A stretch of DNA of 64,000 nt from Brachybacterium alimentarium (GCF_002332425.1 NZ_NRGS01000002.1:1-64000), one strand, 5' to 3'; counted from the first letter of the stretch, positions 8,195-17,106 are shown. Notes: a model not told the origin generated them from the letters alone. Numbers and translations: made by a program.

Positions 8195-8929
8195 TCAGCT
8201 GCGCACGAGGTCGACGAGACCGTCGGCCGGCCAGTCGCGCACCTCAGTGCCCTCCGGCGCGAGGGCGGTGGATTGGCGCAGATAGATCGGGCGGCCCACC
8301 TCGCTGGCCACCGCGTCGTGCACCGGCAGCGCGAGACGGGGGCGGACGGTGCGCAGGAAGTCGATGGTCTCGGACATCTTCGACCAGGGCGCGACCACGG
8401 CGAAGGCGAGGGCGTCGATGCCGTGGAACTCCTCGACGGGCTCGAGGGAGTCTCCGGTGACGCCGAGCCTCGGCCCGTCTCCTGCGGAGAGGACCAGCCC
8501 GGTGTTGCCCACCCGGGGGATGTCGGGATGGATGATCGCGTGCTGGCCTCCCACGGCCTGGATCCGCAGCGCGTCGTAATCCTCGACCTGAGCGAACTCG
8601 TGGACCTTGCCGGCTGGCAGCGGGAGCAGTCGCTCGGGGCCGAGCGCCGGGGCGTCCTCGCCGGTCTCCCCCGGCTCACCGAGCAGCTCCGCCGTGCCGG
8701 GCTCGGCGATCACCACCGCCTGCGGGCTCGCGGCGAGCACCTCGCCGAGCAGGCCGCGGTCGAGGTGATCCGGATGCTGATGCGTGATGGCGACGGCGTC
8801 GATCCCCGCGAGCACCTCGGAGCCCAGCGCACGGACCGCGTCGCCGCTGAAGCCGCCGGCGTCGATCAGCAGCCGACGGCCCGCCGTCTCGACGAGCAGG
8901 CAGGAGTGGACGAGGTGACGGATCTTCAT
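8195..8929 (-). CDS. MBL-fold metallo-hydrolase
   Basis: Metallo-beta-lactamase-fold hydrolase, 244 residues, substrate unknown. The metal site THQHPDHLD (HxHxDH) lies near residue 50, after a strand KIRHLVHSCLLVET and the LIDAGGF turn typical of UlaG-like members; a late His near HDAVASEVGR could be a ligand. The ATG at 8929 gives the complete first strand. The next gene, an isoaspartyl methyltransferase, follows after 10 bases. Confidence 0.8.
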   Translation of the reverse strand: MKIRHLVHSCLLVETAGRRLLIDAGGFSGDAVRALGSEVLAGIDAVAITHQHPDHLDRGLLGEVLAASPQAVVIAEPGTAELLGEPGETGEDAPALGPERLLPLPAGKVHEFAQVEDYDALRIQAVGGQHAIIHPDIPRVGNTGLVLSAGDGPRLGVTGDSLEPVEEFHGIDALAFAVVAPWSKMSETIDFLRTVRPRLALPVHDAVASEVGRPIYLRQSTALAPEGTEVRDWPADGLVDLVRS

Positions 8930-9105
8930 GGCTGCCTCCAGGGATACGAGTGCGGGGAGCTGTCTTCTCGAACGTAGCGCTGATCACCATCCGGCGCGAG
9001 GGGTCCCGCACACCGGGAACCTGATGGTCGGGCCTCTGCCACGGCGGATGCCAGACGGGACGTCGTCCATGGTGGGCAGTCACGCGCGGGCGCCCCGAGG
9101 CTCGG

Positions 9106-9111
9106 TACGAT
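9106..9111 (+). promoter_or_regulatory. -10 box for purS-purQ
   Basis: TACGAT in the 295-base gap between the divergent hydrolase and purS genes, giving a leader of about 107 bases. No purine riboswitch could be recognised in it. The match is to the -10 only. Confidence 0.35.
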
Positions 9112-9224
9112 GGCCCGGTCGGCACCGATCCGTCGGTGAGCTCGGGAACGACTCCCGCCCGCCCTGCAGCATCCACCCGTCCGGCACGCACCGTGTGCGG
9201 CCGTCGTCCTCCAGGAGAGCACCC

Positions 9225-9493
9225 ATGCCCCGCGTCGTGGTCCATGTCATGCCGAAGCCGGAGATCCTCGACCCCCAGGGCAAGGCCGTCGCTGCGGCGC
9301 TGCCGCGCCTGGGCTTCGAAGGCATCAGCTCCGTGCGTCAGGGCAAGCGGTTCGAGCTCGAGGTCGAGGGCGAGGTCACCGACGAGGTGCTCGCCTCCCT
9401 CCGCGAGGCCGCCACCACCCTGCTGTCCAACCCGGTGATCGAGGACGTCATCGCCCTCGAGGTCGAGGACTCCGCCGCGGAGGGCCAGGCCTG

Positions 9494-9494
<1 letters not shown>
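9225..9494 (+). CDS. purS: Phosphoribosylformylglycinamidine synthase subunit PurS
   Basis: Small structural subunit that bridges PurL and PurQ in the FGAM synthase complex, allowing ammonia to pass between them. 89 residues, normal length. The sequence begins [22 protein letters not shown] and carries the [11 protein letters not shown] strand, both standard. The ATG at 9225 has a CAGGAGAG ribosome binding site 5 bases upstream. The stop overlaps the purQ start (TGATG). Its partner purL lies about 29 kb downstream at 38484. Confidence 0.94.
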
Positions 9495-10219
<725 letters not shown>

Positions 10220-10330
10220 CGTTCAGCACCACGCCGCGGCGCGGCGCCGCGCACAGGGACGCATGACCCACCGACCCACGGCCCCACCGACGCACGGAGC
10301 CAGGGAGCCACGGATCCAGGAACGTATGAC

Positions 10331-10366
10331 GGAGCGCCGCTCCACCTTCGGGTGGGGCGGCGCTCC
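10331..10366 (+). terminator. Terminator after purSQ
   Basis: A 16-bp stem starting GGAGCGCCGC with one G-T wobble, closed by a TTCG tetraloop. It is the strongest hairpin in the gap after purQ and most likely ends purSQ transcription. Confidence 0.75.
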
Positions 10367-10513
10367 TGTCTCGCCCCTCTCCCACCGCGCGATTTCTCCC
10401 CCGTCCCCACCTCCTCACCGAGAAATGTCCGCCAGCGACCGATGTCAGCACGCACATCGGTCGTACGCGCACAAAACTGCGGCCCCGCACCGCGGCCCGG
10501 TGGCTACCGCGCC

Positions 10514-10573
10514 GTGGACTGGGCCGCACCGCGGTGAACTGGGTCGCGTCGCGGCGAGCTGAGCCGCGCCGCC
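10514..10573. repeat. Three-unit 20-bp degenerate tandem repeat
   Basis: Units 10514-10533, 10534-10553 and 10554-10573 share a pattern like GTGnACTGGGcCGCnnCGCG. They lie in the 492-base gap 10220-10711, which holds no convincing gene: only the terminator, this array and the 15-bp array that follows. Confidence 0.6.
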
Positions 10574-10610
10574 GTGGCCGGGCGGTGGGATGCTGTGCGC
10601 CGGGCTGGGG

Positions 10611-10700
10611 CGCAGAGCGCTCGGTTCCAGCGTGCTCGGGCGCAGCGCACTCGGCGCCAGCATGTTCAGCGCCAGCGCACTCGGTGCGAGCGGGCTCGGA
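10611..10700. repeat. Six-unit 15-bp degenerate tandem repeat
   Basis: Six contiguous 15-base units (10611, 10626, 10641, 10656, 10671, 10686) with consensus near CCAGCGCACTCGG plus two variable bases. In the plus frame from ATG 10590 each unit encodes five residues of the pattern S-[AVMG]-[LF]-[GS]-x, like a pentapeptide repeat, ending at a stop after 10710. The short frame (about 40 residues) has no ribosome binding site, so it is listed as DNA repeat rather than a gene. Confidence 0.65.
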
Positions 10701-10711
10701 GCCCGTCCGGC

Positions 10712-12019
10712 TCAGGCGCGCTGAGCGGACAGCACCGTGAAGCGCCGGTCGCGGGCACGCTGACGCACGGGCCCCACGCGCCGCTCCACCTCGGTGCGGA
10801 AACGCAGATGTGAGTTGTGCACGAACCACAGCTGCCCGCCCGGTCGCAGCACGCGCGAGGCGGCGTCGAGCAGGCCCTGCACGAGCGTCGCGTCGATCGC
10901 GGTGCCGTCGTGGAAGGGCGGGTTCAGCAGCACCAGGTCCACGCTGCGGTCCTGCAGCTGGGAGATCGCATCGTCCCAGGTGACCTGCACGTCCTCCCGA
11001 TCAAGTCCGTTCGCGGCCAGGGTCGCGCGGGTGGAGAGCACGGCGTCGGTGTCGTCGTCGCTGCCCAGCACGGCGGATTCCGGGAGCGCGGCGGCGAGGT
11101 AGGCGCTCAGCAGGCCGTTCCCGCAGCCGAGGTCCACTGCGGTCGTGACCGGCTCCTCCTCGGTGGCGAGCTCGCCGGCTGCGACGGCCTGGTCCAGTGT
11201 CTGCAGCAGCAGTCGACTGCCGGCGTCGGCCCGCGCCCCGCCGAACACCGCGCCGGTGGCGCGCAGGGACACGGGGCGCTGCTGGCCGCGCACCGCGACC
11301 TGGGACGAGCCCTCGGCGACCGACGGGCCGGCGGGCCGTTCGCGCAGGACGCTGCCGATGAGGGCGCGGGATTTCCCGATCCCCCGACTGGCGCGGACCT
11401 CGGAGAAGACTGTGGCGAGCACGTCGTTCTGGTTCCGGGACATGTGCTTGACCCGGCCACCGGCGACAACTCGGAGGCTCGACTGCTCCCGGGCACCGAT
11501 CGGCGCCGCGAGGCTGCGCACGCGGTGCTCGAGGGCGTGCAGGGCCTTGGGCAGACGCATCAGCGCCACCACGTGATCGCCGACCTCGGACACGGCATCC
11601 TCGAGCGACACAGCCTGCGGGCCGGACGGGACCCGCAGCAGACCGCTGTCGACCTGCTCGGCGAACCGCTGCCTCAGCCCGGAGGCCACGGCATAGGAGG
11701 ACGCCCAGCTGAGCACCGTCGCGTCGGACTGCTCGGAGATCGCGGCGAGCGCGTAAGCGGTCAGCTCGCCGGTGACGTCGTCGATGGCGATCAGGGCGTC
11801 GGATCCGCCGATGCCGATCTCCTCGGCCGCGCTGATGATGACGCGGTCGGTCTGGGCCGGGCCCTGCGGCTGCGGCGGGGTGGACCGTTCCGAGGCGCCG
11901 ACGCCGCGGCGCCGGGGTGCGTCGAACCCGTCGGTGTCGGGCCCCTCCGCGTGGCGGCCGTCACCCGCGAAGTCCTCGTCGCTCAGCAGGGGCTCGTGCT
12001 CGGCAGGAGTATGGGGCAC
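10712..12019 (-). CDS. Class I SAM-dependent methyltransferase, RsmC/RlmG type (rRNA guanine-N2)
   Basis: Probable rRNA (guanine-N2) methyltransferase. 435 residues with two halves: an N-terminal degenerate methyltransferase-like domain (to about residue 230) and a C-terminal catalytic domain with motif I AVDLGCGNGLLSAYLA and motif IV VLLNPPFHDG, the NPPFH form being typical of RsmC and RlmG. The C-terminal VHNSHLRFRTEVER stretch is also shared. The GTG at 12019 is taken as start: it has a GAAGGA site 8 bases upstream and lies 4 bases after the pirin stop. The precise rRNA position is not decidable from sequence. Confidence 0.75.
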   Translation of the reverse strand: MPHTPAEHEPLLSDEDFAGDGRHAEGPDTDGFDAPRRRGVGASERSTPPQPQGPAQTDRVIISAAEEIGIGGSDALIAIDDVTGELTAYALAAISEQSDATVLSWASSYAVASGLRQRFAEQVDSGLLRVPSGPQAVSLEDAVSEVGDHVVALMRLPKALHALEHRVRSLAAPIGAREQSSLRVVAGGRVKHMSRNQNDVLATVFSEVRASRGIGKSRALIGSVLRERPAGPSVAEGSSQVAVRGQQRPVSLRATGAVFGGARADAGSRLLLQTLDQAVAAGELATEEEPVTTAVDLGCGNGLLSAYLAAALPESAVLGSDDDTDAVLSTRATLAANGLDREDVQVTWDDAISQLQDRSVDLVLLNPPFHDGTAIDATLVQGLLDAASRVLRPGGQLWFVHNSHLRFRTEVERRVGPVRQRARDRRFTVLSAQRA

Positions 12020-12023
12020 AGGA

Positions 12024-13193
12024 TCAGTCCTTCGGAAGTCCGATACGGCCGCGGGAGCGCAGCCGACCGTTCGGGAGTGCGGGGGCAGGCAGTGCTGCGG
12101 GGGTGTGCGGGGCGAACGGGCCGTACTGCTCGGCATCGGCCGCGAGGCCGCCCCGGGTTCTGGCCTTCGGAGGGATCGGGGCCTCGGCGAGCGTACCCTC
12201 CACACCGATCTCCGCCTGGTAGCGGGCCCGGAACTGCACGATCTCGTCGTGGGTGCGCCCCACGAAGTTCCACCACATGAGGATGTCCTCGCCCAGCGGC
12301 TCCCCGCCCAGCAGCATCACCCGCAGGTCCTCGTCGCCGGCGGCCTGCACCTGCAGGTGATCCACATGGTCCGGCAGCACGGCGAGCTCTCGTGGGTGCA
12401 CGTCGGTCTCGCGGGAGCGCGCGTCGGTCTCGACGGAGCGTGCGCCGGGCCCGTCCGCACCCGGCTGCGTCCCGTCGGCGCTCTCTGCGGGCGCCTCGCC
12501 CTGGCGCCCGCTCGCCCCGGGGCCGTCGGCCGGTCGCCCGTCGGCGGCGAGGCGGGCCGTGCCGCGATCCACGAGCACCCCGTACTCGTGCCCTGGGTCC
12601 AGCTCCACCTGCAGCCGGTGCCCGGCGCGCAGGTCGATCTGGACCATGCTCAGCGCCGTGTCGGTGACCAGGGGGCTGGCATCCTCCAGCACCTCGCCGT
12701 TCTCGTCCGTCGCGCGGAACCTGCCCAGGCCCACCCGCGCCGCGGCGGCCGACGTACGGCGCGGGCGGGGAGTGTGCAGGGCGAACTCCCGGTCCCGGAA
12801 GCGTGCGCGGTCCGGCAGCGCATACCAGAGCTGCACGCCGTGCAGGACGGTCGTGTCCAGGGTGGAGAACTCGGAGTGGGTGATCCCCGAGCCTGCGACC
12901 ATGAGGTCCACGTCGCCGGGTCGCACCAGGGCGTGGTGGCCGATCGAGTCGCGATGGGTGATCGCGCCCTCGAACAGCCAGGAGACGGTGGCCAGACCGG
13001 TATGGGGATGCCGGGCGACACGCATGCCGTCGCCCGCCGAGAGGTCGTCGGGCCCGAAATGATCGGCGAAGCACCAGGCGCCGATCAGCGAGGTCCGGCG
13101 GGCGGGCAGGGTGCGGTGCACGGTCATTCCGCGCGGCCCGCCGAGCGGGACCTCACGGGGGTCCAGCAGAACGAAGTCCTCGAAGGCGCTCAT
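12024..13193 (-). CDS. Pirin family protein
   Basis: Cupin-fold metalloprotein; some pirins are quercetinases or redox-sensing cofactors, but role here is unknown. 389 residues, longer than the usual 280-320. The N-terminal cupin has HPHTGLATVSWLFEGAITH and HSEFS metal-binding blocks (about residues 65-110); the C-terminal cupin has MLLGGEPLGEDILMWWNFVG. A Gly/Ala/Asp-rich insertion of about 60 residues (near 220-280) separates them and explains the length. The ATG 13193 is supported by a TACACT -10 box 7 bases upstream (leaderless). The methyltransferase gene follows 4 bases after the stop. Confidence 0.85.
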   Translation of the reverse strand: MSAFEDFVLLDPREVPLGGPRGMTVHRTLPARRTSLIGAWCFADHFGPDDLSAGDGMRVARHPHTGLATVSWLFEGAITHRDSIGHHALVRPGDVDLMVAGSGITHSEFSTLDTTVLHGVQLWYALPDRARFRDREFALHTPRPRRTSAAAARVGLGRFRATDENGEVLEDASPLVTDTALSMVQIDLRAGHRLQVELDPGHEYGVLVDRGTARLAADGRPADGPGASGRQGEAPAESADGTQPGADGPGARSVETDARSRETDVHPRELAVLPDHVDHLQVQAAGDEDLRVMLLGGEPLGEDILMWWNFVGRTHDEIVQFRARYQAEIGVEGTLAEAPIPPKARTRGGLAADAEQYGPFAPHTPAALPAPALPNGRLRSRGRIGLPKD

Positions 13194-13199
13194 CGCTCG

Positions 13200-13261
13200 A
13201 GTGTAGGCAGAGACCCACACGCTCCGCAGGCTGTCGGTGTCGGGGGCCGCCTGCGTACTGT
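13200..13261. promoter_or_regulatory. Divergent leaderless promoters for pirin (-) and serine hydrolase (+)
   Basis: TACACT on the minus strand (13200-13205) ends 6-7 bases before the pirin ATG; TACTGT on the plus strand (13256-13261) ends 6 bases before the hydrolase ATG. Neither gene shows a ribosome binding site, which fits leaderless messages. Confidence 0.5.
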
Positions 13262-13267
13262 GACCCC

Positions 13268-14401
13268 ATGTCACCGCAGACCTCTCCCGCCGCACAGCTG
13301 CTCCGGAGCGCCGTCGAGGATGGTGTGGTGCCCGGTGGCGTGATCGCCGTCGGCCCGGACCCGGAGCCCTTCGCCGCGGGGTCGATGGCGCTGGGCGGCG
13401 AGCCGATGCGCACCGACGCGATCTTCCGCATCCAGTCGATGACCAAGCTCGTCACCACGGTCGCCGCGCTGCGCCTGGTGGCCGAGGGAACGCTCGCTCT
13501 CGACACCCCGGTGGCGTCGTGGCTGCCGGAGCTCGCGGCTCCGCGCGTGCTCCCCCGCCCTGATGCTCCGCTCGAGGAGGCGATCCCCGCGCGCACCCCG
13601 ATCACGCTGCGCCATCTGCTCACCAACACCTCGGGGTACGGCATGATCCTCGCGGACTCGCCCCTGCAGCGGGCGATGACGGCCGGCGGGACCGAGGCCG
13701 GCCCTCAGCCGCCGACGCTCGGGGCCGACGACTGGCTCGCCGCCCTCTCCTCCCTGCCCCTGGTGGGCGAGCCGGGAACGGTGTGGCGGTATCACCACTC
13801 CTTCGGTCTGCTGGGGATCCTCCTGTCCCGGCTCAGCGGGATGAGCACCGGCGAGCACCTCGAGCGCACGCTGTTCACGCCACTGGGCATGCGCGACACC
13901 GGATATTTCGTCCCGGCCCGGTCGGCGCACCGGCTGCCCGCCTCCTATGCCGCCGACGACGGAAGCCTGGTCGAGCGGGAACCGGCCGGCGGCGGCTTCC
14001 ACGTGGGCCCGCCGCCCTACGACATGAGCCACAGCGAGCTGCTCTCCACCGCTCCCGACTACCTGCGGTTCCTGCGCGCCCTCCGCGACGGAGAGCTGCT
14101 CTCCCCGCGGTTCCTGCAGCTGCTGAGCACCGACCAGGTGCCCGACGCCGTGAAGCAGCCGGACTCCTTCTTCCCCGGCTTCTGGGAGCGGACCGGGTGG
14201 GGTTTCGGAGTCTGCGTGGTCACCGGCGGCCCGCACCGGGGCCGCTGGGGCTGGTCCGGCGGGGCGGGCACCGACTTCTTCGTCGATCCCGACGGGACCC
14301 TCGGACTGCTCCTGACCCAGGTGGAGATCGGCGAGCGCCTCGCGCCGCTGCTGGAGGCCTACGGCGAGCCAGCCGCGCCCTCCCGGCATCTGCCGGGCTG
14401 A
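13268..14401 (+). CDS. Serine hydrolase, class C beta-lactamase-like family
   Basis: Penicillin-binding-protein-fold serine hydrolase, 377 residues; could be an esterase, D-aminopeptidase or carboxypeptidase rather than a true beta-lactamase. The SxxK motif is SMTK (Ser57, Lys60); the second motif is likely YHH near residue 176; the third-motif region is the GGAGTDFF stretch near 335. ITLRHLLTNTSGYG is a family hallmark. No signal peptide is visible, so it seems cytoplasmic. The stop codon lies inside a 39-bp tandem duplication (14366-14443). Confidence 0.85.
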   Translation: MSPQTSPAAQLLRSAVEDGVVPGGVIAVGPDPEPFAAGSMALGGEPMRTDAIFRIQSMTKLVTTVAALRLVAEGTLALDTPVASWLPELAAPRVLPRPDAPLEEAIPARTPITLRHLLTNTSGYGMILADSPLQRAMTAGGTEAGPQPPTLGADDWLAALSSLPLVGEPGTVWRYHHSFGLLGILLSRLSGMSTGEHLERTLFTPLGMRDTGYFVPARSAHRLPASYAADDGSLVEREPAGGGFHVGPPPYDMSHSELLSTAPDYLRFLRALRDGELLSPRFLQLLSTDQVPDAVKQPDSFFPGFWERTGWGFGVCVVTGGPHRGRWGWSGGAGTDFFVDPDGTLGLLLTQVEIGERLAPLLEAYGEPAAPSRHLPG

Positions 14402-14443
14402 CACGAGCCGACCGCGCCCGCCCCGCACCTGATGGGCCGACAC
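14366..14443. repeat. 39-bp tandem duplication across the end of the serine hydrolase gene
   Basis: Units 14366-14404 and 14405-14443 match at 31 of 39 bases; the hydrolase stop codon (14399-14401) lies in the first unit. The period is a multiple of three, so the second unit could once have been coding. Confidence 0.6.
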
Positions 14444-14453
14444 GGCCGGTCAG

Positions 14454-14476
14454 TTCAAGTCCCCCCTCGCGCACGA
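14454..14476 (+). other. tRNA 3'-end fragment, attachment-site remnant
   Basis: TTCAAGT (T-loop) followed by CCCCC (3' T-stem) and CTCGCGC plus A: the 3' end of a tRNA, best match by memory to actinobacterial tRNA-Leu. The bases before it (CGGTCAG) cannot pair with the C-run, and no 5' acceptor or anticodon arm is present, so this is not a working tRNA but a recombination core left by or carried on the integrated element to its right. Confidence 0.6.
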
Positions 14477-14537
14477 ATGGAAAATGGTCTCTGATCAGGA
14501 GTTTTACACTCCAGGTCGGGGGCCATTTTCGTTGGAG

Positions 14538-14558
14538 GTGCTAGAAAAAGTGCTAAGC
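14538..14558. repeat. Left copy of 21-bp direct repeat
   Basis: GTGCTA, three variable bases, then AAAGTGCTAAGC. It overlaps the integrase stop codon. The right copy is at 29015-29035; only the three central bases differ. Candidate attachment core or integrase-binding site. Confidence 0.5.
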
Positions 14559-15818
14559 GTTCCCGAGGTGGGCGGCGAAGCGGTCTACGGCCGACCTCTG
14601 CATGGTCGGGGTGACGTGGGAGTAGATGTTCATCGTCGTCGTGATCGTTGAGTGTCCCAACCGCTCTTGGACGATCTTGGGGTGCACGCCCATCTCCAGC
14701 AGCAGGGTCGCGTGGGTGTGACGCAGCCCCTTGATCGTGACGCGGTGCATGGTGTCGTACTTCTTGGTGAGCCAGTTCATGCGGCGATCCCAGCGGCTGG
14801 TCATCGCGTCGGGTGAGCGGAGCTTGCCGTCGTCGTCGCCGAAGATGTAGGCGTCGGCCTTGGCAAGGGTGAACGAGAGTTCCGCGCGGGCGACCTTGTA
14901 GGAGGCGAGCACTTTCAGGGTGTCTTCGTCCACGTCGATCACGCGGGCGTTGCCGGTCTTCGTGGTCTTGGTCTTTGTCCAGTCGTCGGTATCGACCGCG
15001 CGGCGGATGCTGACCCGCATCGTCTTGGTGTTGAGGTCGCTCCATTTCAGGGCGAGGGCTTCGCTTCTGCGCATGCCCGTGTAGGCGATGAGGCGCCACA
15101 GCGGGAACAGCTCGTCTTCCCGCTCGTCGCGGTTCCAGGTGAGGAACAGGGTGAGCTGGTCGGCGCTCCAGGTGACGATCTCGGGTTTCTGCGCCCGCAC
15201 TTCGCTCGTGGTCGGGGCCTTGACGGTGCGCTTCTCCTTCGCCGGGTTCACTGTCAGGTGTCCGTCGTCGATCGCGGCGTCGAGGATCGCGCCGAGTACG
15301 ACGTGCACCTTGTGGACGCTGTTGGCCGACAGCGGTTTGCCCTTGCCGTACTCGTCTTTGCGGCCGTGATCTTCGAGGTCGCGGTAGTGGCGGGCGATCC
15401 TGGTGGCGGTGAGTTTGTCGAGCCGGATCGTGCCGAGCTGGGGCTTGATGTGGTTGCGGATGATCTTCTTGTACCCCTTGATCGTGGATGCCGCGAGCTT
15501 CAACCCGGCCACCCACTCATCCGCGTACGCGCCCAGGGTGGGCACCTTGTTGCCGAACTTCTCGTTCTGCTTGCGCTGCTTCAACGCTTCCTGCAAGGCG
15601 TCGTTGGCCTCGTCGGTGCTGGTGAACCCGGAACGTGTGAGGCGGCGCGATCCCATCTCGGGGTACTCGGGGTCTTTCAGGACGTAGATCTGGAACCGCC
15701 ACCGTTTGCCCTTGTCGGTGTCGTAGGCCTGGATCGAGCCGGGCTGCCGGGAACGGGAACGACGCTGCTGCTTCTCACCCCCACTGTTCTGCTCGGCGGG
15801 CTGCTTCGTCGTCGTCAT
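14553..15818 (-). CDS. int: Tyrosine recombinase / integrase
   Basis: Phage-type tyrosine integrase that inserts and excises the element, 421 residues. An N-terminal AP2-like/arm-binding part (to about 100) carries SGFTSTDEANDALQEAL; a SAM-like core-binding domain follows (about 105-215); the catalytic domain has Arg in TGMRRSEALALKW, the GLRHTHATLL His-x-x-Arg box, LGHSTITTT and the nucleophile Tyr in MNIYSHV. Start at ATG 15818, with AAGGAG 9 bases upstream. Two hairpins just past the stop (GGAGT/ACTCC and GGAAAATGG/CCATTTTC at 14478-14531) likely terminate it next to the attachment site. Confidence 0.95.
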   Translation of the reverse strand: MTTTKQPAEQNSGGEKQQRRSRSRQPGSIQAYDTDKGKRWRFQIYVLKDPEYPEMGSRRLTRSGFTSTDEANDALQEALKQRKQNEKFGNKVPTLGAYADEWVAGLKLAASTIKGYKKIIRNHIKPQLGTIRLDKLTATRIARHYRDLEDHGRKDEYGKGKPLSANSVHKVHVVLGAILDAAIDDGHLTVNPAKEKRTVKAPTTSEVRAQKPEIVTWSADQLTLFLTWNRDEREDELFPLWRLIAYTGMRRSEALALKWSDLNTKTMRVSIRRAVDTDDWTKTKTTKTGNARVIDVDEDTLKVLASYKVARAELSFTLAKADAYIFGDDDGKLRSPDAMTSRWDRRMNWLTKKYDTMHRVTIKGLRHTHATLLLEMGVHPKIVQERLGHSTITTTMNIYSHVTPTMQRSAVDRFAAHLGNA

Positions 15819-15855
15819 TTCATCTGCTCCTTCGCTCGGGTGGTCGATTGGGCTG

Positions 15856-16422
15856 CTAGCTCTCGCCGAACGGCCGGGCGTCGGGGTCGAGGTGCAGCAG
15901 GCGCAGGTTGGCGTGCTGGAGGCGTTCGCGGTAGCGCTCGATGCGTTCCTGGTAGTGGGGGCCGAACGCGGCCATCGCGGTCTCACTGTCCTTGTAGGAG
16001 TCGAGTTTGAGTTTCGCGGTCTCGATCTCGTACAGCGCCTCCTGTGCCTGCCTCTGCCAGTAGGCCACGAGCCCGGCGTGCGTGAGGGCGGTGGCCCCGG
16101 CCAGCCACGCCTGCACTTCCTCCGACGTGTGTCCGGCGGGTACGCCGGTGAATGCCGATTCGTCTTCGGGCGGGGCCAGGAGCGCGGCCGGGGTGGTGCC
16201 GAGGGCGTAGGCGATCGCGGTGAGGTCGTCCACGTCCACGCGCCGGTCGCCCAGCTCCACCTTGCTCACCCCGGAGACGGAGAGCTTCCGGCCCGCCTCG
16301 GTGAGTTTCTGCGAGAGGGTGCGCAAGTCCATGCCGATGGACTGCCGTGCTTTCCTGACGTTGTGCGCGACGTAGCTGTTCGTGAGTCCGGCGGGGTTCC
16401 CCCGCATCCGTTCGTTCTCCAT
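15856..16422 (-). CDS. Helix-turn-helix (XRE-like) repressor
   Basis: DNA-binding protein, 188 residues. An HTH domain spans about residues 15-80: VAHNVRKARQSIGMDLRTLSQKL, then VSGVSKVELGDRRVDVDDL, and ALGTTPAALL. The C-terminal half is helical and charged (about 105-185) with no recognised domain. It is divergent from the excisionase-like gene at 16519 and next to the integrase, the layout of an element's maintenance switch. Its target is probably the 96-base gap 16423-16518. Role as repressor is inferred. Confidence 0.8.
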   Translation of the reverse strand: MENERMRGNPAGLTNSYVAHNVRKARQSIGMDLRTLSQKLTEAGRKLSVSGVSKVELGDRRVDVDDLTAIAYALGTTPAALLAPPEDESAFTGVPAGHTSEEVQAWLAGATALTHAGLVAYWQRQAQEALYEIETAKLKLDSYKDSETAMAAFGPHYQERIERYRERLQHANLRLLHLDPDARPFGES

Positions 16423-16518
16423 ATAGGAAAACTACACCGCGACTCTTGACAATGCAATCCCTGGCGCGGATGATAGTGGAACTCCTCTTCTCGCGCGCGA
16501 ACTCGAACGGATGGTGTG

Positions 16519-16743
16519 ATGATGCGGCAGAGCACGCTGGACATGGAAGACCTGCGCGGGCGGCGCAGCCTGGTCATCACCCGGAAAGAGGCCGCCGAGG
16601 CGCTCGGGGTTGATCCGCGTACGATCACAACGAGCATCAACGAGGGCACGATCCCGTCGGTGAAGCTCGGACGGCGGGTCGTGATCCCGCGCGAGAAGTT
16701 CCTCGCGCTCTTCGCCGACGCGACGCCCGGTGATGATGCCTGA
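16519..16743 (+). CDS. Excisionase-like winged-helix DNA-binding protein
   Basis: Small HTH_17/excisionase-type protein, 74 residues. The motif VITRKEAAEALGVDPRTITT is the helix-turn-helix and INEGTIPSVKLGRRVVIPRE is the wing typical of Xis/AlpA relatives. Probably directs the integrase toward excision or activates element genes. Starts GTG 16516, ATG 16519 and ATG 16522 are all possible and no strong ribosome binding site separates them. It is read away from the repressor gene. Confidence 0.7.
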   Translation: MMRQSTLDMEDLRGRRSLVITRKEAAEALGVDPRTITTSINEGTIPSVKLGRRVVIPREKFLALFADATPGDDA

Positions 16744-16788
16744 CGCGCTGGGTGGGGGTGCCGATTCGGCACCGCCGTACTCACGGCG

Positions 16789-17106
16789 TTAGCCGTCGAG
16801 CCAGTGCTCCCAGTACTTCGGCTTGCGCCGGTTGTGCGCGTAGGCGACGATCACGACCTCGGTGTCGGTGAGGTAGTAGAGCACCCGGTAGGGAAACACG
16901 CGCACGCTTGCGCTTCTCACTACGGGCAACTCATTCCAACCGGGAAACACCCGAGCGGCTTCCGGCCAATCGAGCACCTGCCACTCTGTAGCCCCAACCT
17001 CGGAAAGAAAGTCATCGCCTAGGTCTGTACGCGCTGCTTCGTACCACTCGGCAGCTTCGAACAGTTCCGACGCGGCTTCGGGATGGATGCGGCGCGTCAG
17101 CGTCAC
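16789..17106 (-). CDS. RelE/ParE-family toxin
   Basis: Toxin of a type II toxin-antitoxin pair, 105 residues. The features are the N-terminal helix HPEAASELFEAAEWYEAARTDLG and the late core FPYRVLYYLTDTEVVIVAYAHNRRKP, both characteristic of RelE/ParE (Plasmid_stabil) proteins. Its start overlaps the antitoxin stop by four bases (ATGA), so antitoxin is made first. Likely stabilises the integrated element. ParE (gyrase poison) versus RelE (mRNA cleavage) is not decidable by eye. Confidence 0.85.
   Translation of the reverse strand: MTLTRRIHPEAASELFEAAEWYEAARTDLGDDFLSEVGATEWQVLDWPEAARVFPGWNELPVVRSASVRVFPYRVLYYLTDTEVVIVAYAHNRRKPKYWEHWLDG

Noticed and set aside
7609-8679. 356-codon version of the isoaspartyl methyltransferase
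   Set aside because: The extra 165 codons overlap the hydrolase gene out of frame; ATG 8184 gives the family length.
9112-9224. Purine riboswitch before purS
   Set aside because: The leader is too short and lacks recognisable conserved junction sequences.
10514-10700. Possible CRISPR array
   Set aside because: Units are contiguous, 15-20 bp and degenerate, without unique spacers, and no cas genes are present.
14401-14480. Intact tRNA gene
   Set aside because: Only the T-loop and 3' end are present; no D arm, anticodon arm or 5' acceptor strand.
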